Made by a program: the position numbers and the translations under genes. Positions 31,490 to 42,958 of a DNA stretch of 64,000 nt are shown one piece after another; the first letter of the stretch is position 1; every line of letters starts with the position of its first letter. A model generated the notes under the pieces. The model was given only the letters and a program-made list of their open reading frames with translations, did no database searches and had not been told where the DNA came from. The stretch spans positions 52,036-116,035 of the forward strand of contig JANYCW010000046.1 in assembly GCA_025360085.1 (NCBI GenBank), read 5' to 3'. This stretch comes from Actinomycetes bacterium. Lineage in GTDB: Bacteria > Actinomycetota > Actinomycetes > Nanopelagicales > Nanopelagicaceae.

Positions 31490-34162
31490 CTACTCGTGGA
31501 GAGCAGTGGTAATTGCTTTCAGCGCTGCATGAACCTTTGAGCTATCGACTCCACCACCTTGTGCGAAATCATCTTTGCCGCCACCTCCACCGCCTAAAAC
31601 TGTTGAACCAATTTTAACGAGAGTTCCGGCCTTAATGCCTTGAGCTCGCGCAGCCTCACTTACGGCTACCACCAACACTGGTTTTGCATCATTGATACTG
31701 ATGAGTGCAACGACCGAGTTCGAAGTTTTTGCACGAACTTCAAGTGCGATTGCACGTAAGTCCTCACCGCTTATGCCAGCACTGAGAACGCCAACGGTGG
31801 TAGAAACTCCGCCTATATTCACGGCGGTTTTTGCTATTTCTTCGACTTGAGCAAAGGCTGCCGCTGAACGAATGGCTCCAAGCTCTTTTTCAATATCCTT
31901 AATTTTGACGAGCAGTTCAGAAATACGTTCAGGAAGCTCTTCGACGCGCGCGCCCTTTATAATCGCGGTTAATGAGTTTAGAAGAATGTGTTCTCGAGCT
32001 AGAAATTTATACGCGTCGACACCTACCAACGCTTCAACTCGACGAACTCCAGCTCCAATTGATGATTCACCTAATAATTTAACAACACCTAGTTGACCCG
32101 ATCGCAACACGTGAGTTCCGCCGCAAAGCTCACGTGCCCAATCTCCCACACTTACGACACGAACCAGGTCTCCATATTTTTCGCCAAAGAGTGCCATGGC
32201 GCCAATACTTTTTGCTTGCGCCTGTGACATTGTTTGGGCAGTAACTTCCAGATTTTCAAGCAGAAGTGTATTAACCCGCGATTCCACTTCATTAATCGTC
32301 GCATCTGAGACCGCCCCACTAGAAGGAAAGTCAAAACGAAAACGACCTGGAGCATTTTCAGATCCTGCCTGTGTTGCCCTCTCTCCTAATATCTCTCGAA
32401 ATGCTTTATGCACCATATGCGTCGCGGTGTGTGCTCGAGAAATGGCATCACGTCGCTCTACATCTATTGCCGCGAATGCATCATGACCGAGCTCCACCAT
32501 TCCACTGTGGACTCGCCCGCGATGCACAAAGACTCCAGGCACTGGGGTTTGAACATCATCAATCTCAATTATCGCACCATTAGCCATCGTTATAGTGCCG
32601 CCATCGGCCAATTGACCGCCACCCTCTGCATAAAATGGAGTGCGATTTAAAATAATCTCAACTTCATCTCCTTCCTTAGCGTTGTGCGAAAAAACACCTT
32701 CGAGAACAATTCCGGTAACGTTCGACTCACTGGTGACTCTTGAATAACCGCAGAACTCACTCGCGCCATTTCTATCGACTATTTCGCGATACACACTGAG
32801 GTCGGCGTGACCACTCTTTTTAGCACGAGAATCAGCACGCGCGCGATCTTTTTGCTCCTTCATTAATCGCATAAAGCCAACTTCATCGACTTCCAAGCCT
32901 TCTTCGCGCGCCATTTCAACCGTTAAATCAAAGGGAAAACCATATGTATCGTGAAGTTTGAATGCTTCAGCCCCCGGTAAAACTGAGTTCAAACTCTTTT
33001 TCAAGCCAGCAGTTGCTACATCGAAAATCATCGTTCCACTTTTAAGAGTCTGTAAAAAACTCTCCTCTTCAGCTGTGCTTACCGATAAAATTCGTTTCTT
33101 ATCGCCGATTAACTCAGGGTACTGGGGAGCCATCACAGCGATTGCCACATCGGTGAGCTGAGAAAGAATCGGATCCATCGAACCTAGTAGGCGCATATTT
33201 CTGATGGTGCGGCGCATCATGCGGCGCAAAACATACCCACGGCCTTCATTACCTGGTACTACCCCATCACCAATGAGCATCGCTGATGTACGCGCATGGT
33301 CGGCAATAACCCGAAGAGAGACATCTGATTTCTCATCTGCGCCATACCTAACACCGGTTAACTGCGAAGCTTTCTGTAGAATCTGCATTGTGGTATCAAT
33401 TTCATAGATATTTTCAACGTCTTGCAAAATCGCTGCCATGCGCTCAAGACCAAGACCCGTGTCTATGTTTTTCGCTGGAAGTTGCCCCACAATCGGAAAC
33501 CCATCTTTATCACCGCCGACCCCACGCACGTTTTGCATAAAAACTAAGTTCCAAACTTCCAAATAACGATTCTCATCGGCCATGGGTCCGCCATCTTTGC
33601 CATATTCCGGGCCGCGGTCGTAATATATTTCAGAGCAAGGTCCACATGGGCCAGGTATCCCCATAGACCAAAAGTTATCGCTCATACCCATGCGCTGAAT
33701 GCGCTCCTTTGGTACTCCGATTTTTTCATGCCAGATATCAGCGGCCTCATCATCATCGAGGAAGACCGTGACCCACAGCTTTTCTTCAGCAAAACCATAC
33801 CCACCGTCATCAATTGAGCGCGTCAACAACTCCCACGCAAGTGCAATCGCTCCTTCCTTGAAGTAATCACCAAATGAAAAGTTTCCACACATTTGAAAAA
33901 AAGATGCATGGCGAGTTGTCTTTCCCACTTCATCGATATCCAACGTCCTGACACATTTTTGAACGGATGTAGCACGCTTAAAGGGAGGGGTTATTTCGCC
34001 TAGAAAATATGGCTTAAAGGGAACCATCCCGGCATTTACCAGCAGAAGGTTTGGGTCATCGGCAATCAACGATGCCGATGGCACGACGGTGTGATGTAAC
34101 CCCTGTCGATTCTCGGTCTCGAAAAAGCGCAGCCAGCGTGCACGGATCTCGGCGGATTCCAC
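31490..34162 (-). CDS. alaS: Alanyl-tRNA synthetase
   Basis: [62 protein letters not shown]; 890 aa. Confidence 0.98.
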   Translation of the reverse strand: MESAEIRARWLRFFETENRQGLHHTVVPSASLIADDPNLLLVNAGMVPFKPYFLGEITPPFKRATSVQKCVRTLDIDEVGKTTRHASFFQMCGNFSFGDYFKEGAIALAWELLTRSIDDGGYGFAEEKLWVTVFLDDDEAADIWHEKIGVPKERIQRMGMSDNFWSMGIPGPCGPCSEIYYDRGPEYGKDGGPMADENRYLEVWNLVFMQNVRGVGGDKDGFPIVGQLPAKNIDTGLGLERMAAILQDVENIYEIDTTMQILQKASQLTGVRYGADEKSDVSLRVIADHARTSAMLIGDGVVPGNEGRGYVLRRMMRRTIRNMRLLGSMDPILSQLTDVAIAVMAPQYPELIGDKKRILSVSTAEEESFLQTLKSGTMIFDVATAGLKKSLNSVLPGAEAFKLHDTYGFPFDLTVEMAREEGLEVDEVGFMRLMKEQKDRARADSRAKKSGHADLSVYREIVDRNGASEFCGYSRVTSESNVTGIVLEGVFSHNAKEGDEVEIILNRTPFYAEGGGQLADGGTITMANGAIIEIDDVQTPVPGVFVHRGRVHSGMVELGHDAFAAIDVERRDAISRAHTATHMVHKAFREILGERATQAGSENAPGRFRFDFPSSGAVSDATINEVESRVNTLLLENLEVTAQTMSQAQAKSIGAMALFGEKYGDLVRVVSVGDWARELCGGTHVLRSGQLGVVKLLGESSIGAGVRRVEALVGVDAYKFLAREHILLNSLTAIIKGARVEELPERISELLVKIKDIEKELGAIRSAAAFAQVEEIAKTAVNIGGVSTTVGVLSAGISGEDLRAIALEVRAKTSNSVVALISINDAKPVLVVAVSEAARAQGIKAGTLVKIGSTVLGGGGGGKDDFAQGGGVDSSKVHAALKAITTALHE

Positions 34163-34172
34163 TAGAGAAAAA

Positions 34173-34532
34173 CTACTCGGCCTTCTTTTTCGAGCGCGCT
34201 TTTTTTGCTGATGCTGCTGAGAGAATAGCGCCTGCGACTTTTACTGCCGCACCATTTTTACTCAAAAAAGATTGGGTGACTTCACTAACTTTTTCAGAGA
34301 GATCTTCAGCATTTTTAGTGATGCGATTGATGCTCTTAAGTGGACCGTTAACAAGTGAGACGGTTGTATGAACCTCTTCAATAAGAGGGGCGGTTTCATC
34401 GACTAATGACTTCAGAGAGAGCTTGGCTTCATCGATAAATCTGCCAACTCGCATAACGACATAACTTATGGCGATAGCGATGATAAAGAGTGCGCATGCC
34501 GCGATAATTGTTGCAATTCCACCTGGCCCCAT
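34173..34532 (-). CDS. DUF948-type membrane-anchored protein
   Basis: N-terminal TM helix plus amphipathic region; position next to alaS typical of actinobacterial DUF948 proteins. Confidence 0.65.
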   Translation of the reverse strand: MGPGGIATIIAACALFIIAIAISYVVMRVGRFIDEAKLSLKSLVDETAPLIEEVHTTVSLVNGPLKSINRITKNAEDLSEKVSEVTQSFLSKNGAAVKVAGAILSAASAKKARSKKKAE

Positions 34533-34536
34533 GTTG

Positions 34537-36288
34537 TTAGCCTACCCGAGGGATGTTCTTGGGAGCACCATCAATCCCGCTCTCACGGCGCTGGGCCGCA
34601 GTAATCGGGGTTGGTGCTCCTGTTAATGGATCCCCACCACTTGCCGTTTTAGGGAAAGCAATGACCTCGCGAATCGAATCTGAACCCGTGAGTAAAGCAC
34701 AGGTTCTATCCAAACCAAGGGCGATTCCACCATGCGGAGGTGGACCATAATTAAATGCTTCCAATAAAAATCCAAATTTAGAGGCCGCCTCTTCGTCACT
34801 TAAGCCAATAATACGAAAAACATCTCTTTGCATTTTTTGATCGTGAATTCGAATAGACCCGCCACCTAGTTCAGTGCCATTGAGGACAATGTCGTATGCA
34901 TAAGCCAAAGCACTCCCTGGATCTCTCACAAAGGTGGATGCAAACTCTGGTTTTGGACCAGTGAATGGATGATGTACCGCAGTCCAGCCGCCATCATCGG
35001 TTGGTTCAAACATGGGAGCATCAACGACCCATAAGAACTCCCACGTGCCTTCGGCGATCAAACTCGCGCGTTTTCCTATCTCAAGGCGCACTGCCCCTAG
35101 AAGATTCAGTGATGCCGTGCGCTCTCCCGCCGCAAAAAATATTGCATCCCCCGGTTTTGCCCCGGTAGCCTCGCCAATTCCGGCCCTTTCATGCTCACTT
35201 AAATTCTTAGCTACCGGACCGCCCAGCGTTCCATCGTGGTTAAGCAGAATGTAAGCCAAACCCTTTGCTCCCCGAGCTTTTGCCCAATCCTGCCAAGTAT
35301 CGAGTTCGCGGCGAGGAGAGGTTGCACCACCAGGCATAACCACTGCGCCAACATAAGGAGCTTGGAAGACTCGAAAAGATGTGGCGGCAAAGAAAGCGGT
35401 CTGTTCCGATAGCTCATTGGCAAAGCGTAAATCCGGCTTATCTGAGCCAAAACGAGACATGGCATCGGCATACGTCATTCTTTGAAGTGGAAGGTCGATC
35501 TTAACTCCGAGGGTGTCCAACCAAATTGTGGCAATAATTTTCTCGGCTATCGCCAGAATATCCTCTTGATCAATAAATGACATCTCAATATCCAACTGAG
35601 TGAATTCAGGTTGTCTGTCAGCTCGAAAATCTTCATCGCGAAAACAGCGAGCAATTTGATAATACTTTTCCATTCCAGCAACCATGAGCAACTGTTTAAA
35701 GAGCTGTGGCGATTGCGGAAGGGCATACCAACTCCCTGGTTGCAATCGGACCGGTACTAAGAAGTCGCGGGCACCCTCTGGGGTCGATCGTGTTAAATAA
35801 GGCGTTTCAATCTCAAGGAACTGCTCTTGCTCCATGATGCGACGAATTGTCGAGGTCACTTTCGAACGCAGCCGAAGATTTGCTGCCGGCTTTTCACGGC
35901 GAAGATCTAAATAACGGTACTTCAGGCGAACCTCTTCGCTAATGTCAGCGTCATTTCCACTATCGACAGGAAATGGTAGAGGTGCAGACTCACTCAACAC
36001 AACAACGTTATCGGCCATGATTTCAATTTCACCAGTAGTAATCTGCCTATTTTCATTTCCAACTGGACGCGCCATGACCTCGCCAGTGATCAATAAACAC
36101 CACTCAGCGCGAAGTGCTCCGGCAATTTTTTCATCACGAATAACCACTTGCACCCAACCAGATGAATCGCGGAGATCAATAAAGGCGACGCCGCCATGAT
36201 CTCTGCGCCTGGAAACCCAACCTGCGACCGTGACGGTTGAGCCTATATTGGATTTTCCTAAAGTGCCGGCGTCGTGACTTCTTAACAT
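34537..36288 (-). CDS. aspS: Aspartyl-tRNA synthetase
   Basis: [68 protein letters not shown]. Confidence 0.97.
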   Translation of the reverse strand: MLRSHDAGTLGKSNIGSTVTVAGWVSRRRDHGGVAFIDLRDSSGWVQVVIRDEKIAGALRAEWCLLITGEVMARPVGNENRQITTGEIEIMADNVVVLSESAPLPFPVDSGNDADISEEVRLKYRYLDLRREKPAANLRLRSKVTSTIRRIMEQEQFLEIETPYLTRSTPEGARDFLVPVRLQPGSWYALPQSPQLFKQLLMVAGMEKYYQIARCFRDEDFRADRQPEFTQLDIEMSFIDQEDILAIAEKIIATIWLDTLGVKIDLPLQRMTYADAMSRFGSDKPDLRFANELSEQTAFFAATSFRVFQAPYVGAVVMPGGATSPRRELDTWQDWAKARGAKGLAYILLNHDGTLGGPVAKNLSEHERAGIGEATGAKPGDAIFFAAGERTASLNLLGAVRLEIGKRASLIAEGTWEFLWVVDAPMFEPTDDGGWTAVHHPFTGPKPEFASTFVRDPGSALAYAYDIVLNGTELGGGSIRIHDQKMQRDVFRIIGLSDEEAASKFGFLLEAFNYGPPPHGGIALGLDRTCALLTGSDSIREVIAFPKTASGGDPLTGAPTPITAAQRRESGIDGAPKNIPRVG

Positions 36289-36308
36289 AATGAGTGTGGT
36301 TTCACTTT

Positions 36309-37559
36309 CTACAGGGCGTCGTTCAAGGAATCAATCGTAACCGAAGTCGAAACCCCGGTGCTCATATTTTTTACTTCCATACTATGACTCGTAATTTCTG
36401 CATCTCCGAGCACAATGACGTTACGTGCACCACTTTTATCGGCCGCTTTCATAGAGCCTTTGAGGGATCTATCCCCAAAAGCAATATCAACTATTTTTCC
36501 ACTCATTCGAAGCTTCGTGGCAATCGCCAATGCCATTACCATCGCGCCATGACCTAAGGGAATAATAAAAAGATCAGAGACAAATGCCTGTTTTGAAATC
36601 ACTCCCTCTGCCTCAGCCGCCAACAGAGCACGATCAACACCTAAACCAAATCCAATTCCAGAGAGTTCTTGCCCTCCAAGCTCTTTCATGAGACCGTCAT
36701 AACGGCCGCCTCCACCTATCCCCGACTGCGCGCCTAGTAGGTCATGGACAAACTCAAATGTTGTACCTGTGTAGTAATCCAAACCGCGCACCATTCTTGG
36801 ATTGAGTTCATAGGAGATGCCCATTGAATCTAAATAAACTTTCACTTGATCAAAATGAGCGCGCGATGTATCGCTTAAGTAATCCATCAATAGCGGCGCT
36901 TTCACCATTGCTTGCTTAATTTCCGGACGTTTATCATCAAAGAGTCTCAAAGGATTAATACCGGTTCGGGACGCGGTTGCCTCATCTAAATCAAGGGTTG
37001 CAATGTATGTAAGAAAATCTATTCGATGTCGCGCCCGTGACGGTGCATCTCCCAAAGATGTGAGCTCTAAGTGGTATTTTTTTAAACCAATTGCTTTAAA
37101 TCCCGCATCGGCGATAGCAATAACTTCAGCATCGATTGCTGGGTCATCCAGGCCAATTGCTTCAATACCAACTTGATAAAACTGTCGATACCGACCGGCT
37201 TGAGGCCGTTCGGCTCGAAAGTATTGACCTGAGTACCAGATTTTTATTGGTAATTGCCCGCGATCTAAACCGTGTTCAATGACAGCTCGCATCGCACCTG
37301 CCGTGCCTTCGGGTCTAAGTGTGATGGAACGATCTCCGCGATCTGTAAATGTGTACATTTCTTTGGAAACAACATCGGTAGATTCACCTACTCCTCTTAT
37401 AAAGAGTTCGGTCGCTTCAAAAACCGGTAGCTCCACCAACTGATAACCCGCTAACTTTGCCGGCGCAATGAGGCATTCGCGAACAAAGTCGAATAACCTT
37501 GAACGTGGTGGAACGTACTCACTGACTCCTTTTGGTGCTTGAATCTTTTGACCACCCAT
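36309..37559 (-). CDS. hisS: Histidyl-tRNA synthetase
   Basis: [66 protein letters not shown]. Confidence 0.97.
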   Translation of the reverse strand: MGGQKIQAPKGVSEYVPPRSRLFDFVRECLIAPAKLAGYQLVELPVFEATELFIRGVGESTDVVSKEMYTFTDRGDRSITLRPEGTAGAMRAVIEHGLDRGQLPIKIWYSGQYFRAERPQAGRYRQFYQVGIEAIGLDDPAIDAEVIAIADAGFKAIGLKKYHLELTSLGDAPSRARHRIDFLTYIATLDLDEATASRTGINPLRLFDDKRPEIKQAMVKAPLLMDYLSDTSRAHFDQVKVYLDSMGISYELNPRMVRGLDYYTGTTFEFVHDLLGAQSGIGGGGRYDGLMKELGGQELSGIGFGLGVDRALLAAEAEGVISKQAFVSDLFIIPLGHGAMVMALAIATKLRMSGKIVDIAFGDRSLKGSMKAADKSGARNVIVLGDAEITSHSMEVKNMSTGVSTSVTIDSLNDAL

Positions 37560-38224
37560 TAGCTTCTCACTTTTAATGATTTTAAATAAGGATTTTCTTT
37601 ACGCTCACGCGCAATCGTGGTTTCGGGACCGTGGCCGGGCAATACTCGTAGGTGATCGGCAAGAGGGAGAACTTTTTTGCGCAGAGTTTCCTGCATATCT
37701 TTAGCCGAACCAGTCGGTGAGTCGGTGCGACCGATTGTGCCTGCAAAGAGCACATCCCCGCTAATGAGTAACTCATTCGAGACCTCAAACATCAACGAAC
37801 CTGCCGTGTGGCCGGGGGCATGTATTGTTGTAAAACTAAGTCCCACGAGATCAAATAACTGTGCATTGCGCAATTCTCTAACATCCTTTGGTTCGCCAAA
37901 CTCCATGCCCACTAATGTCGCGGCAAATTCTGAACTCAACAGCTTCTCGGGGCAAGCCAAAGCCATACGATCTTGGCTGTGAATATAGGTCGGGATATCA
38001 TAACCATCGGCAATAGGTCGAATCGAATACGTATGGTCTAAATGGCCATGGGTTGCAATCACGGCCACGGGTTTTAGCTTAAATTCATCGAGAATACCTA
38101 AAAGTTGATGGGAGACATCGGGCATACCAGGATCGATAACCACGCACTCTGCCCCTGTCTGGGTAGCAATCACCCAGCAGTTCGTAGAAAACATTGGGGC
38201 TTGGAAAGAGGCGATGAGCATCAA
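37559..38224 (-). CDS. MBL-fold metallohydrolase (glyoxalase II-like)
   Basis: [51 protein letters not shown]. Confidence 0.9.
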   Translation of the reverse strand: MMLIASFQAPMFSTNCWVIATQTGAECVVIDPGMPDVSHQLLGILDEFKLKPVAVIATHGHLDHTYSIRPIADGYDIPTYIHSQDRMALACPEKLLSSEFAATLVGMEFGEPKDVRELRNAQLFDLVGLSFTTIHAPGHTAGSLMFEVSNELLISGDVLFAGTIGRTDSPTGSAKDMQETLRKKVLPLADHLRVLPGHGPETTIARERKENPYLKSLKVRS

Positions 38225-38278
38225 TTGACTCCTTCACTCATTCCAGGCTCTCCTGGATTGAACAGTTGCATACTCAGG

Positions 38279-38308
38279 CGATTAAACACTTATACGATTA
38301 AACACTTA
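38279..38308. repeat. Direct repeat pair cgattaaacactta (16-nt period) in a divergent intergenic region
   Basis: Two identical 14-mers at 38279-38292 and 38295-38308. Confidence 0.85.
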
Positions 38309-38431
38309 GGGCAGGTACAGGGTACCTTTTACCCACCTAAACGCTCAATTCACGTCTATCGGCCACCGCTGGAAGACCATGAAAAAACATAGCGACGTTC
38401 TCACGAACAACGCGCTGAAAGGATCACCACC

Positions 38432-39730
38432 ATGACCGATTTCGATTCACTTATTGGCGCCAGTGCAGCAACTGCGCTAATCGGAGATCCTGCAGCATTT
38501 GGACGAGTAGCCGATGATGGCACCGTCTATGTTCGTACGCCAGAGGGTGAAAAAGCCGTTGGCTCCTACCCTGGTAAGAGCGCGGAGGAAGCGTTAACGT
38601 ATTTTGTACGAAAATTTGAAACTTTAGCCGCAGAGATTGCCCTCCTTGCTGCGCGCATAAAGAGTGGAGCCCTGGTTCCATCGGATTCATATGCTGCGGT
38701 GAAAAAACTGCGCGAACAGGTTAAGGATCTGAATGCAGTTGGTGACTTACAAGCCCTTTCAATATCGGTTGAAGCCATTGAACCGCTCATTGAAGGTCAC
38801 CGCGAAGCATATGAAGTTAAAAAAGCGAGCGAACTTGCAGCCAAGAAAGCCCGGCTCGAACAGATATTAGTTGAAAAGGAAAAGATTGTTGCCGAAGCTG
38901 AGTCATTAGCTCTTTCTGAAAGTTGGAAAGTGACGGGAGATCGCCTCAAGGTTTTGCTTGATGAGTGGAAGTCGGCGCCGCGTCTTGAAAAAAAGAACGA
39001 TGCAGATTTGTGGAAGCGATTCTCTTCATCACGCAATAAATTTGATAAGCGACGCCGTACTCATTTTGCAGCCCTTGAATCAGTACAAAGCGTGGTTGCC
39101 CAAGCAAAGAAGGAGATTATTACCGAAGCCGAAACGTTAGCAACATCAACGGACTGGGTAACCACAGCAAAGCGATTTAAAACGCTGATGGATATGTGGA
39201 AGGCAAGCGGACGCGGCAAACCAAGTGATGACGCGAAAATGTGGGCGCGTTTCAAAGCATCTCAAGATCAATTCTTTATCGCAAAAAATGCCGATTTAGA
39301 AAAACGTGATGCAACGATGGCAAGTAATTTGATTAAGCGTGAAGAGCTCGTAGTTCTCATTGAAGCCCTTGTTCCGGTAACTAACGTAGATCAAGCTAAA
39401 AAAGCGCTTCGTGAGCATATGAATTCATGGAGCAAGATTGGGATGACTCATCGCGATAAACGCGCTTCCCTAGATGCACGTGTGCTTGCCGTAGAGACCA
39501 CAATTAAAGCCGCCGAAGCCGATAACTGGCGCAAGAGCGATCCTGCGGCAAAAGCTAGGGCTCAAGAGGTTGTTAAGCAGTTGTCAGACTCAATTGAGAA
39601 CTACGAAAAAATCGCTGCAAAATCAACGGCCGCCGGAAACACCAAAAAAGCCGCGGAATCCCTTGAATCTGCCGTTGCGCGCCGAGTTTGGCTCGCTGAG
39701 GCGGAAAAGAGTTTGGCAGAATTTAGTTAA
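38432..39730 (+). CDS. DUF349 domain-containing protein
   Basis: Coiled-coil repeats with WK.....R..D..LW.RF...... pattern (LLDEWKSAPRLEKKNDADLWKRFSSSRNKFDKRRRTHF; LMDMWKASGRGKPSDDAKMWARFKASQDQFF). Confidence 0.88.
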   Translation: MTDFDSLIGASAATALIGDPAAFGRVADDGTVYVRTPEGEKAVGSYPGKSAEEALTYFVRKFETLAAEIALLAARIKSGALVPSDSYAAVKKLREQVKDLNAVGDLQALSISVEAIEPLIEGHREAYEVKKASELAAKKARLEQILVEKEKIVAEAESLALSESWKVTGDRLKVLLDEWKSAPRLEKKNDADLWKRFSSSRNKFDKRRRTHFAALESVQSVVAQAKKEIITEAETLATSTDWVTTAKRFKTLMDMWKASGRGKPSDDAKMWARFKASQDQFFIAKNADLEKRDATMASNLIKREELVVLIEALVPVTNVDQAKKALREHMNSWSKIGMTHRDKRASLDARVLAVETTIKAAEADNWRKSDPAAKARAQEVVKQLSDSIENYEKIAAKSTAAGNTKKAAESLESAVARRVWLAEAEKSLAEFS

Positions 39731-41893
39731 TTAATTATTTGTCGTTCGGTACACATCATAGACGCCTTCAATATTTCTCACTGCGCCAAGAACTGCATCT
39801 AAATGGGTTGCATCTGCCATTTCGAAAGTAAAGCGTGAAAATGCGGTGCGGTCTTTAGAAGTACTGACCGATGCACTCAAGATATTTACATGTTGATCAG
39901 ACAAAGTTCGTGTTACATCTGCAAGCAATGATGCTCGATCTAGAGCTTCTACTTGAATATTTACTAAGAAAATGGAGCCCGCCCCGGCTCTCCATCGAAC
40001 TTTTACAATTCGATCATTTTGATTCGTAAAAAGATCAGCGGCATTAATGCAATCACTTCTATGGATTGAAACTCCACTTCCTTTGGTAATAAATCCAATA
40101 ATCTCATCCCCCGGCACTGGCGTACAACAACGTGCAAGCTTAACCAACACATCGTCGGTGCCTTCAACATCAACTGCATTGCTGGAACGCCGAATAGTTG
40201 GCATGCGTGATTGGAAAACATCCATAGTTGGTTCAGGATGAGAATCATCACCACCTAAAGCCGAGACTAGTTTTTCAATGATTGAGGCGGCCGAAACATG
40301 CCCATCACCGACCGCCGAATACAGGGCGTCGATATCGGGATAACGAAGTTCGTGTGCGAGTTCCAATAATGAATGTCCTGCAAAAATTTTTTGTAGTGGC
40401 AAGCCGGCTTTGCGCATCTGACGAGCAATGGACTCGCGTCCTGCATCAATTGCCTCTTCTCGCCGTTCTTTAGAAAACCAAGCCTTTATCTTTGACCTTG
40501 CACGTGGACTCTGAACAAAATTCAACCAATCACGACTAGGGCCGGCATGCTCACCTTTATTTGTAAGAATTTCTACTACATCGCCATTGTTTAAACGAGA
40601 TTCAAGTGGAACTAAGCGACCATTCACTTTTGCGCCCGCACAACGAATTCCAACATCGGTGTGGACTGAGAAAGCAAAATCCACAGGAGTCGAGCCGCTA
40701 GGTAAGGCCACCACACTGCCTTTTGGTGTAAAGACAAAGACTTCTGGTGATCCTAAATCAAAGCGCAACGCCTCTAAGAATTCAGAGGGATCTTCCGTCT
40801 CCTTTTGCCACTCATGTAACTGTCGAAGCCAGAGCATTTCGGGCAAACTTTCATTAGTTTCACCTCCCTGCTTATATTTCCAGTGCGCAGCAATACCGAA
40901 CTCTGCTCGCGCATGCATATCAAAAGTTCGAATCTGAATTTCGATCGCTTTTCCAGTAGGTCCGATTACGGTTGTGTGAAGTGACTGGTATAAGTTGAAC
41001 TTAGGCATAGCTATGTAATCTTTGAAGCGACCCGGAACTGGACTCCACCTCGCATGGATAGAGCCTAAAACTGCATAGCAATCGCGAACATCATCAACGA
41101 GTACGCGAATACCGACCAAGTCGTAGATGTCGTTGAACTCTCTGCCACGAACAACCATCTTTTGGTAAACCGAGAAGAAATGTTTCTGACGACCGCTTAC
41201 CGTTGCATGAATCGCATCCTTAGCTAAATCGGCGACTACGATTCCCACGACTTGCTGTGTCAGCGAATCTCGAGAAGGTGATCGCTCGGCAACTAAACGT
41301 GAAATCTCTTCAAACTTCTTAGGTTCAAGAATTTCAAAAGATAAGTCTTCAAGCTCCCACTTAATGGCATTCATGCCAAGGCGGTGAGCAAGTGGAGCGT
41401 AAATATCGAGAGTTTCACGCGCCTTGTGTTCAGCGCTTTCCATCGAAACAAATTTCCACGTTCGTGCGTTATGTAATCGATCGGCAAGTTTTATTACAAG
41501 GACTCGAATATCGCGTGACATCGCAATGACCATTTTGCGTACCGTCTCGGCTTCGGCGATCGGGCCATACGTAAGTTTGTCCAGCTTTGTAACGCCATCT
41601 ACTAAGTTGGCAATCTCATCGCCAAAGTCTCGTCGAAGATCTTTAAGCGAGTAAGGCGTATCTTCGATCGTATCGTGCAAGAGAGCGGCGATAATGGTCT
41701 CACTATTTAATCCAAGTTCGGCCAAAATCTGTGCCACCGCCACGGGATGCGTTATATATCGCTCACCAGATTTACGCATCTGCCCCTCATGCGCCTTTTC
41801 GGCGATAAGAAATGCACGTTCGACATCTTCGCCTTTGCTGTTGGCATGATTTTCTTTGAGCGCACTAACAACGGGTGCAATCAAAGTATCCAC
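39731..41893 (-). CDS. rel: (p)ppGpp synthetase/hydrolase (RelA/SpoT family)
   Basis: HD domain (RYITHPVAVAQILAEL...LLHDTIEDT), synthetase (YDLVGIRVLVDDVRDCYAVLGSIH, LYQSLHTTVIGPTGK), TGS, ACT. Confidence 0.97.
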   Translation of the reverse strand: MDTLIAPVVSALKENHANSKGEDVERAFLIAEKAHEGQMRKSGERYITHPVAVAQILAELGLNSETIIAALLHDTIEDTPYSLKDLRRDFGDEIANLVDGVTKLDKLTYGPIAEAETVRKMVIAMSRDIRVLVIKLADRLHNARTWKFVSMESAEHKARETLDIYAPLAHRLGMNAIKWELEDLSFEILEPKKFEEISRLVAERSPSRDSLTQQVVGIVVADLAKDAIHATVSGRQKHFFSVYQKMVVRGREFNDIYDLVGIRVLVDDVRDCYAVLGSIHARWSPVPGRFKDYIAMPKFNLYQSLHTTVIGPTGKAIEIQIRTFDMHARAEFGIAAHWKYKQGGETNESLPEMLWLRQLHEWQKETEDPSEFLEALRFDLGSPEVFVFTPKGSVVALPSGSTPVDFAFSVHTDVGIRCAGAKVNGRLVPLESRLNNGDVVEILTNKGEHAGPSRDWLNFVQSPRARSKIKAWFSKERREEAIDAGRESIARQMRKAGLPLQKIFAGHSLLELAHELRYPDIDALYSAVGDGHVSAASIIEKLVSALGGDDSHPEPTMDVFQSRMPTIRRSSNAVDVEGTDDVLVKLARCCTPVPGDEIIGFITKGSGVSIHRSDCINAADLFTNQNDRIVKVRWRAGAGSIFLVNIQVEALDRASLLADVTRTLSDQHVNILSASVSTSKDRTAFSRFTFEMADATHLDAVLGAVRNIEGVYDVYRTTNN

Positions 41894-41902
41894 TCTAGTT
41901 TC

Positions 41903-42955
41903 CTACTTGCGACCTTTACGCTTTGGCTGGTTACGTGGACCTCGAACTTGTCCAGTAGGTACTGCGACTATGGGTGCAACAACCAATGCCGCACCTCCTC
42001 GACCATTGACACGTTTAGCAAGGGCAATCATGGCCGGCTCACGCTCGCGTAATTGGGCTAGAACGGGGGGCGCAATAAAAATCGATGAGTAAGTGCCCAC
42101 TGCTAAACCAATAAAGAGGGCAAGGGATAAATCTTTGAGGGTACCTGCGCCAAGTAAACCCGCGCCTACAAACAAGATAGAACCCACTGGAAGAAGGGCG
42201 ATTAAAGAGGTATTAAATGATCGAACCAGGGTTTGATTGACCGCCAGATTTGTTGCTTGAGAAAAAGTACTCTTCGAGCTCGCGGTGATTGTACGAGTGT
42301 TCTCGCGAATCTTGTCAAAAACAACGACCGTGTCATAGAGCGAATAGCCAAGAATCGTTAAGAAACCGATTACGGTGGCAGGAGTTACATCAAAACCAAC
42401 AAGGGCATAGATGCCGACAGTAATAAATACATCGTGAATCACTGCAACGATAGCTGCGATAGACATTTTTGGTTCAAAAGCCATCGCTAGATAGAGCATT
42501 ACGCAGATAAGAAAACCGAAAAGTCCATAGAGTGCTTTGCGGGTAATCTCTTTACCCCAAGATGGACCGATTATTTGTGTATCTATATTTTCGGTGGCAA
42601 CTGAAAATTTAGTCGCAAGTGCATCTTGGACAGCATTATTTTGTGGGGTATCTAGTGCTGCCGTTTGCACCCGTACTTTATCGGTACCGATATTTTGAAC
42701 AATGATCTCACCTGGAACGCCAACGGTTGCAACAGCGGCCCGGGCATCCTCAATGGAGGCATTGATTTTTGTAACGGTAAATGATGATCCACCTTTAAAT
42801 TCAATACCTAGATGCAGACCTTGCAAGGTAAGGGCGGCGATGGATGCGAGAATAAAAAGAGCTGAAATGGAGTACCAACGACGGCGGTTACCGATGAAAT
42901 CAATTGAAGTTTCTCCACGATAGAGCCGCCCACCTAAACCTGAAAACTTTGACAT
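41903..42955 (-). CDS. secF: Protein translocase subunit SecF
   Basis: GIEFKGGSSFTV, GYSLYDTVVVFDKIREN, NQTLVRSFNTSL. Confidence 0.95.
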   Translation of the reverse strand: MSKFSGLGGRLYRGETSIDFIGNRRRWYSISALFILASIAALTLQGLHLGIEFKGGSSFTVTKINASIEDARAAVATVGVPGEIIVQNIGTDKVRVQTAALDTPQNNAVQDALATKFSVATENIDTQIIGPSWGKEITRKALYGLFGFLICVMLYLAMAFEPKMSIAAIVAVIHDVFITVGIYALVGFDVTPATVIGFLTILGYSLYDTVVVFDKIRENTRTITASSKSTFSQATNLAVNQTLVRSFNTSLIALLPVGSILFVGAGLLGAGTLKDLSLALFIGLAVGTYSSIFIAPPVLAQLREREPAMIALAKRVNGRGGAALVVAPIVAVPTGQVRGPRNQPKRKGRK

Positions 42956-42958
42956 TAC

